Position numbers and translations under genes: made by a program. This document shows, in pieces, positions 26,397 to 32,421 of a DNA stretch of 64,000 bases. Origin of the DNA: Streptomyces sp. 846.5 (GTDB lineage Bacteria; Actinomycetota; Actinomycetes; Streptomycetales; Streptomycetaceae); contig NZ_SOBN01000002.1 in assembly GCF_004365705.1 (NCBI RefSeq), forward strand, positions 434,001-498,000, read 5' to 3'. How positions within the stretch are numbered: position 1 is the stretch's first letter; the number at the start of each line of letters is the position of its first letter. The notes beneath the pieces were generated by a model. It ran no database searches. It was not told the DNA's origin and saw nothing but the letters and a program-made list of their open reading frames with translations.

Positions 26397-27632
26397 CTAA
26401 AGGGTGGAGGTTCCCGCCTGGTCCGCCGTTGTCCGGCGTCCCTTCGGGTGGGTTCCTGCTTCGCCGCGCTGTGCCGGGACAAGTCCCGGTCTTACCCGCG
26501 CTCCACAGGCTGAGACCGCAAGTCCTGCGGCCTTGGCGACGTTGACCGCCGCGTTCACGTCCCGGTCAAGGACTGCCCCGCACGCTCCGCACGTCCATTC
26601 CCGGACGTTGAGGGGCTTGGGGCCGTCCTTGACCCCGCACTGCGAGCACACCTGAGAGGTCGGCTCGAACCGTCCGATCCGTTTGAAGGTGCGGCCCATC
26701 TTGATGGCCTTGTACTCCAGCATGGTGACGAAGGCCGACCATCCGGCGTCGTGAACGGACTTGGCCATACGCGTACGGGCGAGGCCCTTGACCGCCAGAT
26801 CCTCAACGGCGACCGCTTGGTTCTCGCGGATCACCTTCGTTGAGAGCTGGTGGTGGAACTCGCGCCGCGCGTCGGCCACCCGGGCGTGCTGCCGGGCGAC
26901 CTTCAAGCGGGCCTTGTCGCGGTTGCTGCTGCCCTTCGCCTTGCGACTGAGGGACTGCTGCGCGCGCTTCAACTTCTTCTCGGCGCGGCGCAGGAACTTG
27001 GGGCTGTCGATCTTCGTGCCGTCGGAGAGGATCGCGAAGTGCGTCAGGCCGAGGTCGATTCCGACGGCGCCGGTCCTCTGTGGCAACAGGTCGGCTGCCG
27101 GGTCGGTCTCCACGACGAAGCTCGCGAAGTACCTCCCGGAAGCGTCCTTGACCACGGTGACGGTGGACGGCGTGGACGGGAGCGCCCGGGACCACTTCAC
27201 CGACACGTCACCGACCTTCGGCAGGCGCAGTTTTCCGCCCATGGTGATCTTCCATCCTGCGTTCGCGGTGAACCGGATCGACTGCCGGTTGTCGCGTCGG
27301 GACTTGAACCGGGGAGCGCCCATCTTCGGACGTTTGCCCTTGAGGCCGTCGAAGAAGTTCCGGTAGGAGGTCTCCAGGTCCCGGAGGGACTGTTGCAGCA
27401 CCACCGATGACACTTCCCCGAGCCAAGCGCGATCCGGGGTCTTCTTCGCCGCCGTCAGCCGCTTGGACAGATCGGCGGCGGTGACGAACGGCAGCCCAGC
27501 CGCGCGGGCTTCCTCGCGGACGCGAAGCGCGTCGTTGAAGACAACCCGGGCGCACCCGAACGCGCGGGCCAGCGACGAACACTGACTGGCGGTCGGGTAC
27601 ACGCGGAACGAGTACCTGAGCTGCATACCCAT
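26397..27632 (-). CDS. tnpB: IS605 TnpB RNA-guided nuclease
   Basis: A 411-residue TnpB. The RuvC-like catalytic residues are all present: Asp in AVGIDLGLTHF (about 192), Glu in VEDLAVKGLART (about 277) and Asp in DRDVNAAVN (about 353). The zinc ribbon has CSQCG and CGACG. The N-terminal region begins MQLRYSFRVYPT. TnpB proteins of this type cut DNA guided by an omega-RNA made from the right end of the element. Here that RNA would run leftward through about 26550-26385 and take its guide from minus-strand bases 26384 to about 26365. The protein looks intact. It is 20 bp from the divergent tnpA. Confidence 0.93.
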   Translation of the reverse strand: MGMQLRYSFRVYPTASQCSSLARAFGCARVVFNDALRVREEARAAGLPFVTAADLSKRLTAAKKTPDRAWLGEVSSVVLQQSLRDLETSYRNFFDGLKGKRPKMGAPRFKSRRDNRQSIRFTANAGWKITMGGKLRLPKVGDVSVKWSRALPSTPSTVTVVKDASGRYFASFVVETDPAADLLPQRTGAVGIDLGLTHFAILSDGTKIDSPKFLRRAEKKLKRAQQSLSRKAKGSSNRDKARLKVARQHARVADARREFHHQLSTKVIRENQAVAVEDLAVKGLARTRMAKSVHDAGWSAFVTMLEYKAIKMGRTFKRIGRFEPTSQVCSQCGVKDGPKPLNVREWTCGACGAVLDRDVNAAVNVAKAAGLAVSACGARVRPGLVPAQRGEAGTHPKGRRTTADQAGTSTL

Positions 27633-27652
27633 GATCGTACTACAGTTGGCTT

Positions 27653-28084
27653 ATGTCACCACGATGGAACCCAGATCCCGATGTACGCACCGGACGCCAT
27701 GTCGTCTACAACCTGCACGTCCACTTGGTTTTCGTCACCAAGTACCGGCGGAAAGCGTTCACCGACGCCATGCTGACGCGCTGCGAGGGGATCATGCGTG
27801 AGGTCTGCGCAGACTTCGAAGCCGAGTTGAAGCAGTTCAACGGCGAGCAGGATCACGTACACCTACTGGTCCACTACCCGCCGAAGGTCCAGCTGTCCAA
27901 GCTGGTCAACAGCTTGAAGGGCGTCAGCTCACGCCGCCTTCGCCAGGAGTACGACAGCCACGTCCGCCGGTACCTGTGGGGCGGACACTTCTGGTCCGGT
28001 TCCTACTTCGCTGGTTCCTGCGGCGGCGCACCGCTCACCGTCGTCCGCCAGTACATCGAGAACCAGCAGCGCCCCACGTCGTGA
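27653..28084 (+). CDS. tnpA: IS200-type HUH transposase TnpA (Y1)
   Basis: A 143-residue single-strand transposase. The metal-binding HUH motif is in QDHVHLLVHYPP (about residues 66-77), and the catalytic Tyr is in TVVRQYIENQQ (about 133). The fold-defining start VYNLHVHLVFVTKYRRKAF is intact. It cuts and joins element ends as single-stranded DNA at hairpins, matching the subterminal hairpins of this element. Both IS genes appear intact, so the element may still be active. Confidence 0.93.
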   Translation: MSPRWNPDPDVRTGRHVVYNLHVHLVFVTKYRRKAFTDAMLTRCEGIMREVCADFEAELKQFNGEQDHVHLLVHYPPKVQLSKLVNSLKGVSSRRLRQEYDSHVRRYLWGGHFWSGSYFAGSCGGAPLTVVRQYIENQQRPTS

Positions 28085-28186
28085 TCCTCACCCCGGAGCC
28101 GCAGAGAACTCCGCCGCTTCGCGGCTCCGGGTCAAGGATGCGCTTCACCCCCGGCCTAAAGGCCGGAGCACTACGCAAGATCAGAG

Positions 28187-28267
28187 GTAGAACTCGTTCG
28201 TGAGAGGTGCGGGATCGGCGAGAGGTGACTTCAGGACACCGAATGTGTACAGAGCAAGACGGGGCAT
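28187..28267 (-). pseudogene. 5' part of the DUF3291-type gene split by the IS element
   Basis: ATG 28267, with AGGAAGA seven bases upstream, starts MPRLALYTFGVLKSPLAD, then PAPLTNEFY up to the element edge. Reading on into the element gives one Leu and a stop. Joining codon 27 to the fragment at 26384 with a single base between restores one open frame (..NEFY-x-QEIGEAVYRKI..), so the gene was intact until insertion. Confidence 0.8.
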
Positions 28268-28419
28268 GTGTCTCTTCCTGGTTGGGGTGCCTGGTTCAGA
28301 CCCGGGTCGGTGGCTTACGCATGGGGCGAGGATTCGTGGGGCGTGACCGACTCGTCCCGTCGCGGGGTGCCCAGCCTGAAGGAACCCCTGCGCGACCGTG
28401 GGCGACGACCGAAGTCCAG

Positions 28420-28850
28420 GTGAAGGTAGCTGCCTCTGCGAGCCATGTCGAAGTTGCGATTTCCCTGCCCACGTGGCCTCTTGCACAGGCTCAAGCCGGC
28501 GTGCCGGGGCGACGCCAGCGGTCTCTCGTGCCTTGCGGGGGCTGACGATGGTGGCGGAGGCGACTCGCGCGCGTATCGTCGCCGCGGCCGAGGAACTCGG
28601 CTACGTGGTCGTGCCGTACGTCGACCGCTGGTTCTTCGGTCAGGTCGTCGGCGGCGTGGAACAGGTGCTGCGGGCCCCCGGTTTTGACCTGCTGCTGCAC
28701 AACCTGGGTAGCGACGACGGCCGGGACCCGCTCTTCCGGGAGATGCCGCTGCGTCGGCGGGTGGACGCGGTGCTCGCCATGTCCTTGCGGAGGAACGAGG
28801 TTGGGGTTGACCGGCTCTGCGGGCTTGGGGCGACGGACGCGCAAGGGGTT
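28420..28850 (+). pseudogene. LacI-family regulator pseudogene
   Basis: Translated pieces match a LacI-type sugar regulator: AGVPG in one frame then TPAVSRALRGLTMVAEATRA in another (a frameshift inside the HTH), and RIVAAAEELGYVV joined directly to VPYVDRWFFGQVVGGVEQVL. That joint lacks the hinge and about 15 residues normally between them (SPYASRLA..RT type). FDLLLHNLGSDDGRDPLF and RRRVDAVLAMSL follow, then the frame dissolves and runs into the convergent TrmO gene at 28851. There is no credible N-terminus. It has at least one frameshift, an internal deletion and a 3' truncation. Confidence 0.7.
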
Positions 28851-29255
28851 TCAGCGGTCCGGGGTGAGGAGGGGTTTCACGTCCAGGATCGGGGTCGCGT
28901 CGAGGGCTTCGAGATTGCGGACGTGGACGCGGGTGCCCGCTACGGCGAGGATGTGGACGGTGTGCAGGCCGATCGGGTTGGGCCGGTCGGGTGCACGGGT
29001 GGCGAAGACACCCGTACGCGGCCGACTGGCGTCGCCTCGCGGGTGGACCGTGAGCGTGTCGCGGTCGGCGCGGTCGAGCCAGGTGAGCAGGAGCACGTCG
29101 GTGCCCGGGGTCAGGCCATCCAGGGCCGGGGCGTAGCGGTCCTCGAAGACCAGCCAGGCGTCAGGGGCGCCCTCGTCGGGCTGCCGGGGCGCGGTCGCCC
29201 GGTCGGACAGCGTCGACTCGACGCGCCCGATCGCGTGCAGCGGGTATTCGGTCAA
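28851..29255 (-). CDS. trmO: TrmO-like tRNA (N6-threonylcarbamoyladenosine-37-N6)-methyltransferase
   Basis: A 134-residue TsaA/TrmO-fold protein starting YPLHAIGRVESTL and carrying the family motif TGVFATRAPDRPNPIGLHTV near residues 80-99. It binds S-adenosylmethionine in a beta-barrel; E. coli TrmO methylates t6A37 in tRNA-Thr. The C-terminal extension of some TrmO proteins is absent, so this is the short form. The start is probably TTG 29255, preceded by AGGAAGGA; no ATG/GTG fits. It lies 20 bp after the APC permease on the same strand and may be co-transcribed with the caspase operon. Confidence 0.8.
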   Translation of the reverse strand: MTEYPLHAIGRVESTLSDRATAPRQPDEGAPDAWLVFEDRYAPALDGLTPGTDVLLLTWLDRADRDTLTVHPRGDASRPRTGVFATRAPDRPNPIGLHTVHILAVAGTRVHVRNLEALDATPILDVKPLLTPDR

Positions 29256-29275
29256 GGGTTGTGGATCCTTCCTGA

Positions 29276-30544
29276 TCAGGTGCGGCTCACGGCTGTCCTG
29301 CGCAGGGCGTAGGCTGCGGCGCCGAGGGCGAGCACCGCGCTGCCCCACAGCACCGAGCCCAGCGGCAGGGCGAAGGCCAGCACCAGGCAGCCGAACGCGC
29401 CGACGACCGGCACGATCCTGGCGGGGCGTCCCTCGGCCGGGCTCAGGGTCCAGGCTGAGGCGTTGGCGATGGCGTAGTAGGCCAGCACGCCGAACGAGGA
29501 GAAGCCGATCGCGCCGCGTACGTCCGTGGTGGCGGCCAGGACGGCGACCACGGCGCCGACCGCGAGTTCGGCGCGGTGCGGTATCTGGAAGCGGGGGTGG
29601 ACGGCGGCGAGGCCGTACGGCAGGTGCCGGTCCCGGGCCATCGCCAGGGTGGTTCGTGAGACGCCGAGGATCAGTGCCAGCAGCGAGCCGAGCGCCGCGA
29701 GGGCCGCTCCGACCCGGACCACCGGGGCCAGGCCGGGGACCCCGGCCGCCCGGACGGCATCGGCCAGCGGCGCCGTGCTGCGGGCGAGTTGGTCCGGGCC
29801 GAGCACTGCCAGGACCGCCACGGCCACAGCCGCGTACACGGCCAGGGTGATGCCGAGCGCAATCGGGATCGCACGCGGGATGGTGCGCTTCGGGTCGCGG
29901 ACCTCCTCGCCGAGGGTGGCGATGCGCGCGTAACCGGCGAAGGCGAAGAACAGCAGCCCGGCCGCGCGGAGCACCCCGCCGAACGTGGCATCCGCCCCCA
30001 CGTCCAGGTGCCCGGCCGAGGCGGTGCCGCCGGCCAGGCAGGCGGCGACCACCGCGACCAGCACCGTCAGGACGACCGCGACGATGCCTCGCGTCAACCA
30101 TGCCGCCTTCTGCACACCGACGTAGTTCACCGCGGTAAGCGCCACCACCGAAGCCACCGCGACCGCGTGCGCCTGCCCGGGCCACGCATAGGAACCAACG
30201 GTCAGGGCCATCGCCGCGCAGGACGCGGTCTTGCCGACCACGAACCCCCAGCCTGCCAGATAGCCCCAGAAGTCCCCGAGCCGCTCACGCCCGTAGACAT
30301 AGGTGCCTCCGGACTGCGGGTAGCGGGCAGCCAGCCGGGCGGAGGAGGTGGCATTGCAGTACGCGACCACCGCGGCCAGCGCCAGACCCGGCAGCAACCC
30401 GGACCCTGCCGCCGCCGCAGCCGGCGCGAACGCGGCGAAGACCCCGGCGCCGATCATCGCCCCCAGGCCGATCACCACGGCGTCGAACACGCCCAGGTGA
30501 CGCTTCAGCTCCCCCGCTCCAGCGGCTGCCGCCGACGTGCTCAT
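29276..30544 (-). CDS. APC-superfamily amino acid permease
   Basis: A 422-residue transporter with 12 predicted membrane helices. Helix 1 has the unwound substrate motif GLGAMIGAGVFAAFAP (about 27-42), followed by NATSSARLAARYPQSGGTY and the APC motif ATLGEEVRDPKRTIPRAIP. It imports or exchanges amino acids or amines; the substrate is unknown. ATG 30544 has AGGATCGCGCA upstream and lies only nine bases after the caspase gene stop, so it is probably the third gene of the EACC1-caspase operon. Confidence 0.88.
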   Translation of the reverse strand: MSTSAAAAGAGELKRHLGVFDAVVIGLGAMIGAGVFAAFAPAAAAAGSGLLPGLALAAVVAYCNATSSARLAARYPQSGGTYVYGRERLGDFWGYLAGWGFVVGKTASCAAMALTVGSYAWPGQAHAVAVASVVALTAVNYVGVQKAAWLTRGIVAVVLTVLVAVVAACLAGGTASAGHLDVGADATFGGVLRAAGLLFFAFAGYARIATLGEEVRDPKRTIPRAIPIALGITLAVYAAVAVAVLAVLGPDQLARSTAPLADAVRAAGVPGLAPVVRVGAALAALGSLLALILGVSRTTLAMARDRHLPYGLAAVHPRFQIPHRAELAVGAVVAVLAATTDVRGAIGFSSFGVLAYYAIANASAWTLSPAEGRPARIVPVVGAFGCLVLAFALPLGSVLWGSAVLALGAAAYALRRTAVSRT

Positions 30545-30553
30545 TGCGCGATC

Positions 30554-31825
30554 CTAGCCCGCGTCAGCTTCTCCACGGCTGAGGTCGGGCGCTGCCAGCG
30601 CCTTGAGCGCGTTCAGGTGGTCGGTCACGAGTTCTGCCTCGGTGCCGCTGGACGCCCGGGGGGAGGTCCAGGTGTGCTCCGGGCCGTCGATGGTCATCCA
30701 GTACGCGGTGCCGACATATCCACGGCTCGACTCATGCTCCCAGTGGCTCTCGAAGCGGTAGTCGCCGATACGGGCGTACGGGATGAACAGGCCGGTCTGC
30801 GACTGGAGAATCCTGATGCCCCGCGTCGTCAGGCCGAGCCCCTCCGGACGTCCGCCGATCATTCCGAAGGCGCACAGCCAGACGGCGAGCACCTCCTCCT
30901 GCGCCGGGTCGAGTGCCAGCAGCCGGACGAACTTCCGCATCCTCGCCGGAAGTTCACCCGCTGCCACGATCCGGAACCGGCGCGTGCCGGGCGACGACCG
31001 CAGCCGCTCCCGCACCAACGAGGGCAGCCCCGGCGGCAGTTGCGCGGGTGCCTCGGCCGGGGACGGGTGCGGGGAGGCCGGGGCGAGGTTCCGGGCCAGG
31101 CAGATGCGGTTGACCGAGCCCCGGCCGCGCAGTTCCGGCAGCGGGCGGGCCCGGGACGCCTGCACGGAACGGATGTGCCGGTAGAGGGTCTCCATGTCCA
31201 GGAGTTCCGGGCCACCCGGTAGGCCGTTGGTGAGAACGTCGACGAGGACCCCGGTGAACGCGGTGTAGGTCTCCCCCGGCGGGGCCATCGCCTGTCGGGT
31301 GGCCGCTGCGGCGGCGAGGACGCAGACGCCCTCGACAGCGGCGCCGTCGGCCAGCCCGGCCCCGGCCGACATGGAGCCGAGCGAGGCGCGCCCGGCCCAG
31401 CAGCAGTCCAGGACGACGATCTTGTTCCGGCAGCGAACCGACGGCAGCTCCAGGACCCCGCGCAGATCCTGGTAGCGCAAGGCGGTCGAGGGGCGCATCC
31501 CCCGGGAGTGCGGAAGGGCGAGGCAGAACTCGTCGAAGGCCTCCAGCAGCCCGTGGCCCGCGTAGTACACCAGCAGCGTTCCGGTGGTCCGTGCCGCCAC
31601 CTGCTCGACCACGTCGAGCACCATGGCGGAGCTGCCCGCTGCCTCCTCCGCCACCGTCACGCAGTTGTCGGGCGGCAGGCCCCAGACCCGCGGGTCGCAC
31701 AGGGCGTCAGCCAGGGCGACCAGGTTGTTCCGGACCGCGGGCAGCGCCTCCAGGTGCTGGTACCGGTGGACTCCGATGAGGACGGCATGCGACTGACCGG
31801 GGTCCGCGAGTGCCTGGCCGCTCAC
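30554..31825 (-). CDS. caspase-like (peptidase C14) protease
   Basis: A 423-residue protein. The N-terminal caspase fold (about 1-240) has HAVLIGVHRY, the catalytic His91 in LVYYAGHGLL, and the catalytic Cys142 in KIVVLDCCWAGRA. A linker with Pro/Ala runs to about 275. The C-terminal domain (about 290-410) is beta-rich (RGIRILQSQTGLFIPYARIG, DYRFESHW) and unrecognised; it may sense or bind a partner. Start GTG 31825 overlaps the EACC1 stop (GTGA), so the two are translated together. Bacterial caspases of this kind act as self-killing effectors released by an upstream sensor. The full dyad suggests an active enzyme. Confidence 0.9.
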   Translation of the reverse strand: MSGQALADPGQSHAVLIGVHRYQHLEALPAVRNNLVALADALCDPRVWGLPPDNCVTVAEEAAGSSAMVLDVVEQVAARTTGTLLVYYAGHGLLEAFDEFCLALPHSRGMRPSTALRYQDLRGVLELPSVRCRNKIVVLDCCWAGRASLGSMSAGAGLADGAAVEGVCVLAAAAATRQAMAPPGETYTAFTGVLVDVLTNGLPGGPELLDMETLYRHIRSVQASRARPLPELRGRGSVNRICLARNLAPASPHPSPAEAPAQLPPGLPSLVRERLRSSPGTRRFRIVAAGELPARMRKFVRLLALDPAQEEVLAVWLCAFGMIGGRPEGLGLTTRGIRILQSQTGLFIPYARIGDYRFESHWEHESSRGYVGTAYWMTIDGPEHTWTSPRASSGTEAELVTDHLNALKALAAPDLSRGEADAG

Positions 31826-32202
31826 TCCTCGCCGCCACCCGGCTCAGGCACGGCGGCAGGAGGGCCGAGGAGTTCGCCCGCCAGTCGGCGCACCGTCTCG
31901 TCGTCCGCCCCGCGGATCCGCACCGTGACGCCGTTGGCCTCCAGGTGGACCTCAGGCGGGCGGGACCGGGACGAGCGCCAGGTGGCGACCACCCCGACCA
32001 CGAGGCTGGCGGCGGCGATCGAATTGCTGATGACGACATTGACCAGGTCCAGGCCGCCGTCCATCGACCCGGGTTCCCGGGAACCGGCGGCCAGGGAGAA
32101 TTCCGCCTCGGAGCGCATGCCGGGGTCCGCCGCGAGCCATCTGTGCAGCGCAGCCGTGTCCGCTGCCGCGTCCTCCCCCAAAACCCGCACCAGGACCTGC
32201 AC
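31822..32202 (-). CDS. EACC1 (effector-associated constant component) protein
   Basis: A 126-residue protein starting VQVLVRVLGEDAAAD with ALHRWLAADPGMRSEAEFSL, then one hydrophobic stretch (LDLVNVVISNSIAAASLVV) and VEANGVTVRIRG-like strands ending in an acidic tail. This is the pattern of EACC1, a small component encoded next to effectors such as caspases in actinobacterial conflict systems described by the Aravind group. It is thought to link effector and sensor; no biochemical function is established. GTG 32202 has GGGGGAG just upstream. It overlaps the caspase start by four bases. The 32203-32421 intergenic region faces the Hsp70-dynamin operon. Confidence 0.82.
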   Translation of the reverse strand: MQVLVRVLGEDAAADTAALHRWLAADPGMRSEAEFSLAAGSREPGSMDGGLDLVNVVISNSIAAASLVVGVVATWRSSRSRPPEVHLEANGVTVRIRGADDETVRRLAGELLGPPAAVPEPGGGEE

Positions 32203-32421
32203 AGACCCTCCCCCGGCAATGCGCGGACCCATGGCGCCCTGGATATCTGAGGCACCGTCAACCACGATACGCGCAGCAGGGCCGCAGTCGTCCGGTGACA
32301 GGAAATCCGATCATGGCCGAAGGTGAATCTTCTTACCGGAACCGGATTCGCGGGGCAGCAGATGCGGCAGGATCAGTGCAACGTCCTTGGGACCGCAGCA
32401 GCCTCACCGGGGGGTAAGGCA
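32203..32421. promoter_or_regulatory. shared divergent promoter region of the two conflict-system operons
   Basis: A 219-bp segment separates EACC1 (leftward) from the Hsp70-like gene (rightward). I see no perfect palindrome and no strong sigma-HrdB-type hexamer pair, and no regulator gene is adjacent. Both operons must start here, so a single signal could control both. Confidence 0.4.

Larger units (their letters stand above)
26385..28185. mobile_element. IS200/IS605-family insertion sequence
   Basis: An 1.8-kb element with divergent tnpB (leftward) and tnpA (rightward) genes, as in IS605. It has no terminal inverted repeats but has subterminal hairpins: CCTCTCC...GGTGGAGG near 26386-26410, and CCGGCCTAAAGGCCGG at 28151-28166. 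It is inserted in a DUF3291-type gene with no target duplication. TTGAC abuts the left edge (26380-26384), and CTAC on the minus strand abuts the right edge. Each boundary is uncertain by about one to three bases, because either edge base can complete the junction codon. Confidence 0.88.

Noticed and set aside
28181-28486. 101-codon ORF ending in LTNEFYL
   Set aside because: Only the last 28 codons (from ATG 28267) are real, as the 5' part of the split DUF3291-type gene; earlier codons lack a ribosome site and family similarity.
28398-29312. 304-codon + strand ORF as an intact gene
   Set aside because: Its first part is a decayed LacI gene and its second part is antisense to trmO.
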